64,000 bases of DNA, taken from positions 2,170,001 to 2,234,000 of the forward strand of contig NZ_CP149514.1 in the NCBI RefSeq assembly GCF_045291545.1, in the 5' to 3' direction. Each line of letters starts with the position of its first letter. The first letter of the stretch is position 1. Shown here piece after piece: positions 44,804-55,000 of this stretch. Made by a program: the position numbers and the translations under genes. The notes under the pieces were generated by a model that was given only the letters and a program-made list of their open reading frames with translations, was not told the DNA's origin and ran no database searches. Source of the stretch: Gallaecimonas sp045291545 (GTDB taxonomy: Bacteria > Pseudomonadota > Gammaproteobacteria > Enterobacterales > Gallaecimonadaceae).

Positions 44804-46531
44804 TTACTGGGCCAATTGCCCTTGCAGAACCTTGCCATAGGCAACCATCAAGCGGCGATGGCCTTCTGTTGGCCGTTCCGGGTCCAGTGCCGCCAAGCCA
44901 GGGAAACGCTGGACACCGGTCGCCAGAGCCTGAGCCTCAGCCAATATCTGCTGGCCATAATAGCCGCTCAAAGCACGCTCATAAGCAGTCAGGTCCCGGC
45001 CATCAAGTAGCAGTTCCAAAACCGCAAACAAGGCCCGGTAACCTTGCCGCTCTTGTGCCGTTAAGTGCCCGGATGCCAACACCGAACCGAGCTGTTCAAA
45101 CGCCTCTTCCTGTTCACCCAATGCCAGCAGTAACCACAAGCGCAGCTCACCGACTCGCAGGCGAGCCCAGGGTGTGCCTTTATCACCGACAATACCGGCC
45201 CACTCCAGCACCCGCAGTTGATCGTTCACGGCATGCTCGTCCAGCGCTTCCAGTAAACCCTGCCAATCATCGCGGCTGGCAGCAGCCAAATTGAACAACA
45301 CCGGCCGCCACATCAGGGCTTGGTTATTGTTATTCCAGACGAGCTCATCGGCGGGGTAAATGTCCGAGAACCCAGGCACCAGAATACGACAGGCATAAGC
45401 GCCCAAGCCCTGGTATTCGGCGATATACACCTGATGACCTTCTGCATGCAGCAGATCAATCAACGCCTGGCGTTCAAATGCGTTGTTGTGCTGGTCATCC
45501 CAGTCGGCAAAGGGCATGTCCGGCGTGTCGGACAACAGCCCCCAACCCACCACACCAGATGAGTCAATAAAGTGCAGCTCCAGATTGTGGGGGTCGGTTA
45601 GCTGTTCCCGGTCACAGCTGGGCGCCGGAAAACCCGCCAGCTCGTCCAGAGCACGGCCTTGCAGCAACTCGGTCAATGCCCGCTCAAGCGCCACGGCAAA
45701 TTTCGGGTGAGCGCCAAAAGACGCAAAAATACCGCCGTCTGCCGGGTTTTGCAGTACCACACACATCACCGGATAGCGCCCTCCCAAGGACGCATCCAGT
45801 GCCCGAATATGAAAGCCTTCCTCCTCCAGCGCCGTGATACCGGCGACTATCTGCGGGTAGCGCGCCAGCACTGCCGGCGGTACCTGCGGTAAGGCGATAT
45901 CCTCGGCGATAATGCGGTTCTTGATGGCCCGCTCAAAGATCTCTGACAACCCTTGCACCTGTGCTTCATCACGGGTGTTGCCGGCACTCATGCCATTGGA
46001 AACAAAAATATTGCCAATCAGATTGACCGGCATGTACACCGTTTGGCTGTCAGACTGACGCACATAAGGCAGCGCACAAACACCTTTGTCACTGTCGCCC
46101 CCGTTGTGATCAATCAGATCGTCCAGTTCCAGCTCACCCTCGGGGTCATAAATTGCGCGACAGTGGCGGTCAAGCAGGTCAGCTGGCCAGTCGCCTTGTG
46201 GGTCATACCACCGTTCATCTGCCTGATGAACGTGGCCAAAGGTAGCCAAGGCGGATGTCAGGCGAAAGTCGGCCCACAGGTAACGGGTTGCCAGGCGCTC
46301 CAGCAGTTCACCGTAAGCCGAGGCCAGCGCCGCCTCACGGCTGGCGCCTTTACCGTTGGCAAATACCTGCGGGCAATCCTGGTCACGAATATGGACTGAC
46401 CAGATAAAGGGCGCGGGGTTAAGCCAACGGGCCTCCTCAATGGTAAAACCCAACTCACTGATGGCGGCACCCAGCCGGGCGATGGAATCTTCCAGGGCGG
46501 CATCTTTGCCGGGAATATAGGTTTTTTGCAT
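44804..46531 (-). CDS. ycaO: YcaO, RimO-associated ATP-dependent cyclodehydratase-family protein
   Basis: The 575-residue protein matches E. coli YcaO along its length: TYIPGKDAALEDSIARLG, NGKGASREAALASAYGELLERL, SNGMSAGNTRDEAQVQGLSE, then SFGAHPKFAVALERALTELLQGR. YcaO enhances RimO-mediated methylthiolation of ribosomal protein S12. The ATP-binding glutamates of the YcaO fold are present. No peptide or dehydrogenase genes surround it, so it is not a RiPP cluster. Confidence 0.93.
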   Translation of the reverse strand: MQKTYIPGKDAALEDSIARLGAAISELGFTIEEARWLNPAPFIWSVHIRDQDCPQVFANGKGASREAALASAYGELLERLATRYLWADFRLTSALATFGHVHQADERWYDPQGDWPADLLDRHCRAIYDPEGELELDDLIDHNGGDSDKGVCALPYVRQSDSQTVYMPVNLIGNIFVSNGMSAGNTRDEAQVQGLSEIFERAIKNRIIAEDIALPQVPPAVLARYPQIVAGITALEEEGFHIRALDASLGGRYPVMCVVLQNPADGGIFASFGAHPKFAVALERALTELLQGRALDELAGFPAPSCDREQLTDPHNLELHFIDSSGVVGWGLLSDTPDMPFADWDDQHNNAFERQALIDLLHAEGHQVYIAEYQGLGAYACRILVPGFSDIYPADELVWNNNNQALMWRPVLFNLAAASRDDWQGLLEALDEHAVNDQLRVLEWAGIVGDKGTPWARLRVGELRLWLLLALGEQEEAFEQLGSVLASGHLTAQERQGYRALFAVLELLLDGRDLTAYERALSGYYGQQILAEAQALATGVQRFPGLAALDPERPTEGHRRLMVAYGKVLQGQLAQ

Positions 46532-46564
46532 CGAACTGACCTTTGGGCAATAAGTGGCGCGAGT

Positions 46565-47566
46565 CTAGCACGGTAGCTGTACCGTCACCCAGACAGGGCG
46601 ATGATCGGAACTCTCTGGTGCACTCACCCAGTTACTGCCAGGTTCATCGCCCTGGGGCCAGAACACACCGTTATCAACCAATTTCAGCATGGTGGACGGC
46701 AGTACATAGTCAACACGTTTCTGCCAGTCTGCGGTGATATCACCACCGCTATGTTGCGGTATCGGTAGGCTCTGCAGGCGCGGGTGGTTTAAAAGCGTGG
46801 TAATGGCGCCCGGGGCGCTGTCGCCTCGCTGCGGGTCGGCATTGAGGTCACCCAGCAGTACAAACGCAGCTCCGGCCGGCAGACCGCCAGTTCTGCGCTG
46901 ATCATCCGCAATCCAGGGTTCATCATCCAGGTAATGACACCAAAAACGAATTTCGTCGGCATTGCGGCATTGGTTGCGCCGTTCCGGACCATCAAATACC
47001 GGTGGCGTCGGGTGGCTGGCCAGTATATGCAAGCGCTGCTGGCCAATGAGCACCGGTATATCCCAATGGGACTTGGACGACAACCGCAGTTGCTGCCAGA
47101 GGCCATCCGGATAATAAAAACGGCCATGCAGCCGTGGCCGGTTGGGATTGGGCAAAGCAGCCCAGCGAAAGCGCCGAAAAGTGCGTATGGCCGTTGTATC
47201 TAGCGGGAAACGGCTCAGCAGAGCCATGCCGTACTGCCCGGGAAATCGTCCAAAGCCATGATTTTCACCGGAGTTTCCTACTTTTACCCCGGTATTTACC
47301 GGTGCAACGTAACAATAGGGATAAGGTTTTGGCAGATACTGATGATTGAATGCCTCAATGCCGGCCGAGGCATCAGCAATGTAGTCAAACTCATTGAGCA
47401 ACACAATGTCGGCATCCAGCAAGGTTAGCTGGGCCGCAGCATTGCTCAGGAGTGGGTGATTACTGCCCGCTAGCGCTCGGCGTAGCGCCAAGGGATCTGG
47501 ATCACTTTTTCGGCAAAAACGTCCCGCTTCCAATGCGGCATTAAAGGTTGCTAGCTTTACGAACAT
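46565..47566 (-). CDS. Endonuclease/exonuclease/phosphatase-fold protein
   Basis: The 333-residue protein has the DNase I-like fold: KLATFNA at the start, LLNEFDY (metal-binding Glu), SHPTPP, GDLNADP (catalytic Asp/Asn) and a C-terminal SDHRPV segment. No export signal is obvious. It may be a nuclease or a lipid/sugar phosphatase. It is monocistronic. Confidence 0.85.
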   Translation of the reverse strand: MFVKLATFNAALEAGRFCRKSDPDPLALRRALAGSNHPLLSNAAAQLTLLDADIVLLNEFDYIADASAGIEAFNHQYLPKPYPYCYVAPVNTGVKVGNSGENHGFGRFPGQYGMALLSRFPLDTTAIRTFRRFRWAALPNPNRPRLHGRFYYPDGLWQQLRLSSKSHWDIPVLIGQQRLHILASHPTPPVFDGPERRNQCRNADEIRFWCHYLDDEPWIADDQRRTGGLPAGAAFVLLGDLNADPQRGDSAPGAITTLLNHPRLQSLPIPQHSGGDITADWQKRVDYVLPSTMLKLVDNGVFWPQGDEPGSNWVSAPESSDHRPVWVTVQLPC

Positions 47567-47679
47567 AGGCCCCCAGGCTCAGATGATTAGCCGCAAAAAC
47601 CGGGCTGTTAGCGACACGTTCACCGAAAAAACCGTTTGAGCCAACGTTTTCATATGACCTTTTGCAACGTGACAGAATA

Positions 47680-47708
47680 ATGACACCGGGTTGTTGCTCT
47701 GTTAAATT
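47680..47708 (+). promoter_or_regulatory. Candidate sigma-70 promoter of the Oar-like receptor gene
   Basis: ATGACA (five of six) at 47680-47685 and TAAATT (four of six) at 47703-47708 with a 17-base spacer, about 130 bases before the start. The remaining leader shows no other clear signal. Confidence 0.5.
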
Positions 47709-47837
47709 ACGCCCCCGGAACACCCCAGCGACATAAAACTGTCAAATTTATGCTGTAGAACAGTGCTCGCTGTGGTTCCAAGCAGCTGAAAAACCATAAT
47801 CGACGGTGTTTTTTAACTAACTTCACAGGAACCTGAC

Positions 47838-50800
47838 ATGATCAAGGGTCTCGTAAAAAGTCGCCTGGCACTGGCTCTGAGCCTTGCCCTGGGCGCTTCG
47901 ACGGCTGCGTATGCAGCTGACACCACCTCTGCGGTGCGCGGCACCATTACTGGCCCGAACGGCCAGCCCGCCGCCAACACCAAGATCACTCTGGTACACA
48001 CCCCTACCGGTACCACCACCGAAATCACCACTAATGCAGATGGCTCTTTCAGCGCCACTGGCCTGCGTGTAGGCGGTCCCTACCTGGTAGTGATTGATTC
48101 CGACAAGTACCAGGACGTATCGAAAGACGACGTATTCCTGAAGCTGGGTGAAACCCTGCGCCTTAACGAGCAGCTCAAAGCAGCTGGCGCAGCAGAGACC
48201 CTGACTGTTTACGGTTCCAAAATCGCCTACTCCAAAAACGCCGGCGGCGCCAGCGTATTCAGTGAAGACGACATCAAGAATGCTCCGTCATTCAACCGTG
48301 ATATCAAAGACGTGGTTCGCGCTAACCCGCTGGCTACCACCCTCGGCGGTACTGATGACCCGCTGACAGTAGCTGGTCAAAATCCTAAGTACAACAGCAT
48401 CAGCATCGACGGTGTTGGCCTGAACGACGACTTCGGTCTGAACAACAACGGTTACCCGACTCAGCGTTCACCGATTTCCATGGACGCCATCGAGCAGGTT
48501 TCTATTGACGTTAACCCCTTTGATGCTAAATACGGCGGTTTCTCCGGCGCGCGCATCAACGCGGTAACCAAATCCGGTACCAACGAATTCCACGGTGGTG
48601 TTTTCTACGAGAAAACCTCCGACTCCTGGGCCGGTAAAGCAAAAGACCCCTACAGTGGTAACGAGCTTGAAATTAACGGTGTCAAGAGCGACACCTACGG
48701 CTTTAACGTTGGTGGCCCGATCATCAAAGACAAGCTGTTCTTCTTCTTGAACTACGAGAACTACAAAAAACCGAGTTCCGTACTGTGGGGTCCTGCTGGC
48801 TCTGGTGCCGCTAACCAAACCCAGTGGACTGACAGCGCGTTCAAAGAGGTTCGTGACTTCACTCAGCAAAAATACGGTGTTGATATCGGCGACTGGAACA
48901 GCGCGCCGGAAGAAACCAACAAAACCATGCTGGCGAAGATCGACTGGAACATCAATGATGACCAGCGGGCGTCTTTCTCTTACCAGCGTGTACGTGGTAA
49001 CCAGGTTCGTAACCAGACCACCAACCCTAACACTCTGAAGCCGTCCAGCAACTGGTATAACAACCAGCAGGACCTGGATGCCTACGCCCTGCACCTGTAC
49101 TCCGACTGGAACACCAACTTCTCTACCGAATTGGCTGTATCCTACAAAGACGTTAAGACTGCGTCTGTACCGGGAACCAAGGCTATCGGCACCGTCATCA
49201 TTGACAACATGGATGCTACCAACGACGATGGCGCGAAAATCCAGTTTGGCCCGGACGTTTATCGCCACGCCAACGAGCTGGAAACCAAAACCTGGAAAGT
49301 GGACCTGGACGGTACCTACCTGGTTGGTGACCACAAGCTGAGCTTCGGCTGGCAGTATAAGCGCCTGGACATCTACAACCTGTTCGCGCCGACTTCCCTG
49401 GGTCAGTGGACCTTTGACGATATCGCCGCTTACAAAGCCGGTACCGCCAAAAGCTTTGCTTACTCCAACGCCTACACCAACAACGCTCAGGACGCTGCCG
49501 CGACCTTCGTGATGGGTACCAATGCGTTCTACATTCAGGACGACTGGAACCTGAACGACACCGTCACCCTGAGCGGCGGTCTGCGTTACAAGCGACTCTT
49601 TAACAACGACACACCGACCTTCAACCAGAACTTCTTTGACCGCTACGGTATCACCAACCAGACTAATCTGGATGGCAAAGATATTCTGATGCCGCGTCTG
49701 GGCTTCAAGTGGTATGCCACTGACGCTCTGACCGTACACGGTGGTATTGGCCGCTTCTCCGGTGGTGCGCCGAACGTTTGGATCTCCAACTCCTACAGCA
49801 ACGACGGCATTACCTACGTGAACTACAACAGCAACGCTGTTGTGGGTGACTACCTGAACAACGTTGATGTTACTCAGGTACCGCAAAACGTACAGGACAC
49901 CATGGTTGCTGGCGACGGTAGCGTTGCTGCGGTTGACCCGAACTTCAAGATCCCGTCCAGCTGGCGCGCCAGCATCGGTTTCGACTACCAGTTCGACATC
50001 CCAACACTGGGTGACAACTTCACCTGGAGTGGTCAGTTCCTGCGTATCGACAACAAGGACGATCTGAACTGGATTGACCTGAACCGTGTTGACAACGGTG
50101 CTCGCACCAGCGACGGCCGCATCATGTATGACTACGTGGATCCAGCGGTAGCGGGCCACACCGACATGCTGCTGACCAATGCTGATAAAGATGGCCACTC
50201 CAACATCATCAGCACCAGTCTTAGCAAGAACTGGGACAACGGCCTGTACATGACCGCTTCGTACACCCACCAGGATGTACAAGAAGGTAACCCGGGCACC
50301 AGCTCTATCGCTTCGTCCAACTACAAGTACAACGTTATGGTTAACCGTAACGAAACCTTGATGGGCACGGGTAGATACGAAGTTGAGCACAGCTTCAAGC
50401 TGAACCTGGGCTGGAGCCACGAGTTCTATAAAGGCTACGCTACCAAGTTCAACATGTTCTTCTCTCGCCGCTCCGGCCTGCCGTTTAGCTGGGTTCTCAA
50501 CAGCTACAAGAGCAGTGGTGCGCTGGGTGATAATGGCTACATTTCCAAGTACTCCGAGTATGTACCATACATCCCGACTGGTCCTAACGACCCGAACGTG
50601 GCCTACGCGGGTGGCATGACCTACGACAGCTTCATGAAAGATGTGAACGCTGCTGGCCTGGGTAAATATGCAGGTGGTTTCGTACCGAAGGACGCTTCTC
50701 GTACCCCTTGGATCAACACCATGGACATCTCTGTTCAGCAGGAAGTGCCCGGCTTTGCCGCTGGCCAGAAAGGTACTGTGTACCTGACTGTGAAAAACTT

Positions 50801-50999
50801 CCTGAACATGCTGAACAAAGACTGGGGCCGTGTTATCGACAACCAGTACGGCACCAAGAACCTGGTTGGCGCCAAGTGGGATAGCACCACTGGTCAGCTG
50901 ACTTACTCGCCGGTTTACGGTGGCTTTGACACCAAGCAAACCTTCGAGAGTGACCGTTCTACCTGGTACCTGAAAGTGGGCGTACGCTACACCTTCTAA
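47838..50999 (+). CDS. Oar-like TonB-dependent outer-membrane receptor
   Basis: The 1053-residue protein has a signal peptide (cut near 26), a carboxypeptidase-regulatory-like beta domain (about 30-100), a plug domain (about 115-240) and a large barrel ending in VGVRYTF. Such Oar-like receptors take up large or unknown substrates with TonB energy; the substrate cannot be told. It is a single gene with its own promoter and terminator. Confidence 0.88.
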   Translation: MIKGLVKSRLALALSLALGASTAAYAADTTSAVRGTITGPNGQPAANTKITLVHTPTGTTTEITTNADGSFSATGLRVGGPYLVVIDSDKYQDVSKDDVFLKLGETLRLNEQLKAAGAAETLTVYGSKIAYSKNAGGASVFSEDDIKNAPSFNRDIKDVVRANPLATTLGGTDDPLTVAGQNPKYNSISIDGVGLNDDFGLNNNGYPTQRSPISMDAIEQVSIDVNPFDAKYGGFSGARINAVTKSGTNEFHGGVFYEKTSDSWAGKAKDPYSGNELEINGVKSDTYGFNVGGPIIKDKLFFFLNYENYKKPSSVLWGPAGSGAANQTQWTDSAFKEVRDFTQQKYGVDIGDWNSAPEETNKTMLAKIDWNINDDQRASFSYQRVRGNQVRNQTTNPNTLKPSSNWYNNQQDLDAYALHLYSDWNTNFSTELAVSYKDVKTASVPGTKAIGTVIIDNMDATNDDGAKIQFGPDVYRHANELETKTWKVDLDGTYLVGDHKLSFGWQYKRLDIYNLFAPTSLGQWTFDDIAAYKAGTAKSFAYSNAYTNNAQDAAATFVMGTNAFYIQDDWNLNDTVTLSGGLRYKRLFNNDTPTFNQNFFDRYGITNQTNLDGKDILMPRLGFKWYATDALTVHGGIGRFSGGAPNVWISNSYSNDGITYVNYNSNAVVGDYLNNVDVTQVPQNVQDTMVAGDGSVAAVDPNFKIPSSWRASIGFDYQFDIPTLGDNFTWSGQFLRIDNKDDLNWIDLNRVDNGARTSDGRIMYDYVDPAVAGHTDMLLTNADKDGHSNIISTSLSKNWDNGLYMTASYTHQDVQEGNPGTSSIASSNYKYNVMVNRNETLMGTGRYEVEHSFKLNLGWSHEFYKGYATKFNMFFSRRSGLPFSWVLNSYKSSGALGDNGYISKYSEYVPYIPTGPNDPNVAYAGGMTYDSFMKDVNAAGLGKYAGGFVPKDASRTPWINTMDISVQQEVPGFAAGQKGTVYLTVKNFLNMLNKDWGRVIDNQYGTKNLVGAKWDSTTGQLTYSPVYGGFDTKQTFESDRSTWYLKVGVRYTF

Positions 51000-51016
51000 G
51001 CACCATGACAGAACGT

Positions 51017-51046
51017 AAAAAAGCCAGCCTTCGGGCTGGCTTTTTT
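51017..51046 (+). terminator. Terminator after the Oar-like receptor gene
   Basis: AAGCCAGCC and GGCTGGCTT arms around TTCG-type loop bases, with A-run and T-run flanks. Confidence 0.88.
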
Positions 51047-51162
51047 GTTTTCATAAAAAAGAAACAAAAAACATATTGAATACAAAATGTTAAATAATAT
51101 AATAGGCGACGTTACTTTATACGGGTAACAATTAACATAAATCAATATATGGATGTGTTTTT

Positions 51163-51984
51163 ATGAAGAAGATTATCCCAGTCTTTGCACTTTCTTTTAT
51201 TGCAGCGACGATGCCTCTCCACGCTACAGCGGAAGAAACTGCTCCAACTCTTGCACAATCAATAACGAAGAAAGTAACGAACGCGATAGCAGGTAATGTA
51301 GCATCACTATTATCAGATGCTATTTTTGGCTCAAGTGGGCAAACTCAATATGCTACGCTGAGTGAAGAGAGCCTTAGAAAAATTGAGGATATAGTAAACA
51401 AGCAACTAGTAAAGTCTTCAGAATATGATCTTTTTGCTAATATTGACTCGCTAGGAGACACTATTAATTATTACCATGCATCCGTTACGAATAACAATCC
51501 AGACTACAGCATACTAGATAATGCCTTAATCAAAGCGAATGATGTGGTAAACCACCAGGCTTTCAACCAAAATTATAACCCGAATTATTACTATCTCGCT
51601 GATTCCTATTCCGTTGCAGGGTCTTTAGCTATAAGTGTTTATACAGAAAGATATTTGCAAGGTTATATCTCTGCTGCTGCTGTTTCTGATGAAGCTCATA
51701 CTTTGGCAAATAAGTTAGAAGCCATGGTTAATGTACGTAAAAGCATGGAGCTTCCTCTTTTTGATCATTGTGTAATGATCAGCTCCCCTTATGACCCGTA
51801 TGAAAGATCTCGCTGCACTCTAGAAACTCAAGATGGACACATTATTTATCAAAAAGATATTGACAGTTCATCTGATGCGGGTTTTCAAACTTGGGATGCA
51901 AAAATGCAAACTCAAAAAGAAGTATATTACCAAGAAAATTATGGCGTGCTTGACAATGTAATTGCTGATTGGAAAGCATTATAA
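51163..51984 (+). CDS. AT-rich secreted protein of unknown function
   Basis: The 273-residue protein has a signal peptide (cut near residue 23, ATAEE). The body is rich in Asn, Tyr and Ser, and a two-cysteine segment lies near 202-218 (HCVMISS ... RCTLE). No family is recognised. The gene and its leader are visibly more AT-rich than every neighbour outside the integron, suggesting horizontal acquisition. Size and composition fit an exported effector or surface protein, but nothing in sequence proves this. Confidence 0.7.
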   Translation: MKKIIPVFALSFIAATMPLHATAEETAPTLAQSITKKVTNAIAGNVASLLSDAIFGSSGQTQYATLSEESLRKIEDIVNKQLVKSSEYDLFANIDSLGDTINYYHASVTNNNPDYSILDNALIKANDVVNHQAFNQNYNPNYYYLADSYSVAGSLAISVYTERYLQGYISAAAVSDEAHTLANKLEAMVNVRKSMELPLFDHCVMISSPYDPYERSRCTLETQDGHIIYQKDIDSSSDAGFQTWDAKMQTQKEVYYQENYGVLDNVIADWKAL

Positions 51985-51996
51985 TTCATGTTTTAA

Positions 51997-52021
51997 GCGA
52001 AGGCCCCCTTGGGCCTTCCTT
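51997..52021. terminator. Bidirectional terminator after the secreted orphan
   Basis: GAAGGCCC and GGGCCTTC arms with a short loop; it lies between convergent genes, with an AT-rich right flank. Confidence 0.7.
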
Positions 52022-52026
52022 ATTAA

Positions 52027-53250
52027 TTAATCGGCTACCACGGATAAAAATGGCGTAATAGTGCCGTCAATCGGGCCAGCCAGAGGCAAGTGCAGGATCC
52101 TTGCGACCAGTGGATAAACATCAATGTTGTCGAAGGGTTTCAACATAATCCCTTTTTTGAAGGCCGGGCCTTCTGCTACAAAGAGCGCGCCCATGTCTTT
52201 AAAGTAGCTGTAGCCGTGGTTGCCATGGCCGTGGCGATCCTTGAGCGCCTTGTCGGTAAAATAGCGTGGCGCAGTCGTCTCTAAAATAATATCAGCCACT
52301 CGCGGACTACCGGTGTAATGCCGGGCAGCCAGCTCGGCTTCTGTGCGTACCACAAAGCGGTCATCGCCCTTGAGTGCGGCTTTTTGTCGGGCAATAGCTG
52401 CGGCATCGGTGCCGGGTTTGGCATAAAGCAGCAGCCGGGTGCTGGCATTAACGACCTTGAAGTCTTTACTGACCGGTAACTGGCGATAATCAATGGCTTG
52501 CGCCGGGTCGATATTGGTCATGCCATGGTCGGCCACCACTATCAGGTTGACCGGCTGCTTCACCTTGTCGCGAATACCGTCACGCAGCTCACCAATGATG
52601 CTGTCGACGTAATGCACCGCTTTTGCCGTCTCTGCCGAATCCGGGCCAAAGTTATGGCCCTTGGTATCAACCAGTGAGAAATAGCCGGCAATAAAGTGCG
52701 GCCGGGTTGCCGCCGGCATGTTCAGCCAGGCGATGATCTGCTTGACCCGCTGGTGGTAGTCCGATTTCTGGGAGTAATGGTAATAATAATTTGGCGTCAT
52801 GCCACCGATCCGGGCATCTGACTCAGGCCAGAAATAGGCGGCACTTTTAACCCCGTTCATCCGCGCCAGATTCCACAGCGGCACCCCATGTAGCCAGGTA
52901 CTGTCAGCTTTGCCGTCGCCCAGGTCATAGCACTGCCAGCGGTCTTTGTCGCAAAAATGGTTATCAACAATACCGTGGTGAACCGGGTACAAACCGGTGA
53001 TAAGGCTCAGGTGGTTCGGGAAGGTTTTAGTGGGATATACCGGCCGCATCTGTTCGGCGCGTACGCCATTTTTGGCAATGGCCGCCAGGTTGGGGGCGCC
53101 GTGTTTTTCAATGTAATCCCAACGAAAACCATCGAGGGAGATCATCACCACGGTCGGCTCAGTTGTTGCCAACGCTTTGGGCGCAGGCATGGTGCTCTGG
53201 CAGCCGGCCAGCAACAGAGCGGCAAGTAAAGAATAGAAAATAGGTTTCAT
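52027..53250 (-). CDS. Nucleotide pyrophosphatase/phosphodiesterase lipoprotein
   Basis: This 407-residue alkaline-phosphatase-superfamily enzyme has a lipobox (LLAGC near residue 17). It carries the ENPP-type sequence VVMISLDGFRWDYIEKHGAPNL, then TKTFPNHLSLITGLYPVHHG with the nucleophile threonine. ADHGM and a late HGNHGY complete the zinc sites. It probably cleaves phosphodiesters or pyrophosphates at the cell surface. I chose the ATG at 53250 because it starts the lipoprotein signal. Confidence 0.88.
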   Translation of the reverse strand: MKPIFYSLLAALLLAGCQSTMPAPKALATTEPTVVMISLDGFRWDYIEKHGAPNLAAIAKNGVRAEQMRPVYPTKTFPNHLSLITGLYPVHHGIVDNHFCDKDRWQCYDLGDGKADSTWLHGVPLWNLARMNGVKSAAYFWPESDARIGGMTPNYYYHYSQKSDYHQRVKQIIAWLNMPAATRPHFIAGYFSLVDTKGHNFGPDSAETAKAVHYVDSIIGELRDGIRDKVKQPVNLIVVADHGMTNIDPAQAIDYRQLPVSKDFKVVNASTRLLLYAKPGTDAAAIARQKAALKGDDRFVVRTEAELAARHYTGSPRVADIILETTAPRYFTDKALKDRHGHGNHGYSYFKDMGALFVAEGPAFKKGIMLKPFDNIDVYPLVARILHLPLAGPIDGTITPFLSVVAD

Positions 53251-53327
53251 GACAGTTCCTGTGAAAATAGCCGCCCCCCTTTTACCAGCCTTTAGTGGCA
53301 ATTTCAGGACAATAGGGGCGGACGCCA

Positions 53328-53351
53328 ATAAAAAAGCGCCTAACGGCGCTT
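53328..53351 (-). terminator. Terminator of the nqr-nqrM operon
   Basis: On the minus strand, AAGCGCC and GGCGCTT arms around GTTA are followed by a T-run. It begins a few bases after the nqrM stop. Confidence 0.8.
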
Positions 53352-53354
53352 AGT

Positions 53355-53591
53355 TCAGAGAATGCGGTTTTCGTTCCAGAGCGCTTCTTTGGCTTTTCGC
53401 TTGGCCGCTTCTTTGGCCAGCTTCTTTTTCTTGTTGTCACAGGGTTCGGGGCAGTCGCAAGCCTTATCCAGGCCTAGGGAGCTGATGCCACCACAGGAGC
53501 CGGAAATACTCTTGCGCTGAAAAATAAACCCCACTGCCATGGCAACGATGACCAGTAAAAAAATCCCGAATGCGTACAGAAAAATCATCAT
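53355..53591 (-). CDS. nqrM: Na+-NQR maturation protein NqrM
   Basis: The 78-residue protein has one membrane helix (about 4-22) and the conserved cysteine run SCGGISSLGLDKACDCPEPC. NqrM delivers or inserts iron for Na+-NQR assembly. It is separated from nqrF by about 145 bases and ends the operon. I chose the tandem ATGs at 53588-53591, with an AAGAGG site upstream. Confidence 0.93.
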   Translation of the reverse strand: MMIFLYAFGIFLLVIVAMAVGFIFQRKSISGSCGGISSLGLDKACDCPEPCDNKKKKLAKEAAKRKAKEALWNENRIL

Positions 53592-53736
53592 TACTGTGCC
53601 TCTTAAGCTGGGAGGGGTGACGGCCGCCAGTTTAACGCTCCGGGCCGCCGATGTCAGCGCTCTAGAGATAAACGGCTGGATAAAAAAATGGCTGGCACCA
53701 GGGCCAGCCATTTGCATGCAGGAACAACCACGGCAC

Positions 53737-54960
53737 TTAGCCGCCGAAGTCATCCAGCAGGATGTTTTCGTCTTCCACACCCAGATCTTTGAGCATCTTG
53801 ATAACGGATGCGTTCATGATCGGCGGCCCACACATGTAGAACTCGCAGTCTTCCGGGGCGTCGTGATCCTTGAGGTAGTTCTCGTAAACCACGTTGTGGA
53901 TAAAGCCCGTGTAACCGTCCCAGTTATCTTCCGGCTGCGGATCAGACAGAGCGACATACCAGTTAAAGTTGTCATTCTCTTTTTGCAGCATGTCGAAATC
54001 TTCGGTGTAGAACATTTCGCGCTTGGAACGGGCACCATACCAGAAGGTGATCTTCCGATCTGACTTCAGGCGGCGAAGCTGATCAAAGATATGGCTACGC
54101 ATCGGCGCCATACCGGCACCACCACCAATGAAGACCATTTCCGCATCGGTATCTTTAGCGAAGAACTCACCGAAGGGACCGGAAATCGTTACCTTGTCAC
54201 CCTCTTTAAGAGACCAGATATACGACGACATCTTGCCGCAAGGCAGGCTGAGGTTATTCGGTGGCGGCGTGGCGATACGGACGTTCAGCATGATGATGCC
54301 TTTCTCGTCCGGATAGTTAGCCATGGAATAAGCACGGATGGTGGTGTCATCCACTTTTGATTCCAGATTAAAGAAGCCAAAACGCTCCCAGTCTGGGCGG
54401 AATTTCTCCGGCACATCAAAGTCTTTGTACTTAATGTGGTGCGGCGGCGCCTCGATCTGAATATAACCACCAGCACGGAATGGAACATCTTCCCCTTCCG
54501 GAATGGCCAGTTTCAGTTCTTTGATAAAGGTCGCCTTGTTGTCATTGGAAATGACGGTGCATTCCCACTGCTTGACACCAAAAATTTCTTCCGGCACTTC
54601 AATTTGCATGTCTTGCTTGACAGCAACCTGACACGACAGGCGGCAACCTTCTTTGGCTTCACGCTTGTTGATGTGGGACTGCTCGGTAGGCAGGATCTCA
54701 CCGCCACCTTCTTTGACCACCACACGGCACTGACCGCAGGTACCACCGCCACCACAGGCGGAGGAAACAAAGATACCACTGGATGCCAGAGCGCCCAGCA
54801 GCTTACCACCGGCCGGCACACTGATAGCCTTGTCCGGATCGTCATTAATAATAATAGTTACGTCACCACTGGAGACCAGCTTGGCGCGGGCAGCAAGGAT
54901 CACCACCACCAGAGCCAGTACGATCAGGGTAAACATCACTACGCCGAGAATAATTTCCAT
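53737..54960 (-). CDS. nqrF: Na+-translocating NADH:quinone reductase subunit F
   Basis: NqrF accepts electrons from NADH. The 407-residue protein has an N-terminal helix, a 2Fe-2S ferredoxin domain (CGGGGTCGQC), an FAD domain (RAYSMANYP) and an NADH domain with GGGAGMAPM. Length and motifs are standard. Confidence 0.97.
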   Translation of the reverse strand: MEIILGVVMFTLIVLALVVVILAARAKLVSSGDVTIIINDDPDKAISVPAGGKLLGALASSGIFVSSACGGGGTCGQCRVVVKEGGGEILPTEQSHINKREAKEGCRLSCQVAVKQDMQIEVPEEIFGVKQWECTVISNDNKATFIKELKLAIPEGEDVPFRAGGYIQIEAPPHHIKYKDFDVPEKFRPDWERFGFFNLESKVDDTTIRAYSMANYPDEKGIIMLNVRIATPPPNNLSLPCGKMSSYIWSLKEGDKVTISGPFGEFFAKDTDAEMVFIGGGAGMAPMRSHIFDQLRRLKSDRKITFWYGARSKREMFYTEDFDMLQKENDNFNWYVALSDPQPEDNWDGYTGFIHNVVYENYLKDHDAPEDCEFYMCGPPIMNASVIKMLKDLGVEDENILLDDFGG

Positions 54961-55000
54961 CGACTTTTCCTTTGCGCTTTGGGCGCGGCTTTAGCCGCGC

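Noticed and set aside
44804..46531. YcaO gene as the core of a RiPP (azole or thioamide peptide) cluster
   Set aside because: It matches the E. coli housekeeping YcaO over its full length, and no precursor peptide, dehydrogenase or TfuA-like gene is nearby.
48468..50939. 823-codon minus-strand open frame inside the Oar-like receptor gene
   Set aside because: The real receptor lies on the plus strand with signal peptide, plug and barrel. The opposite frame is a codon-bias artefact with no domain.
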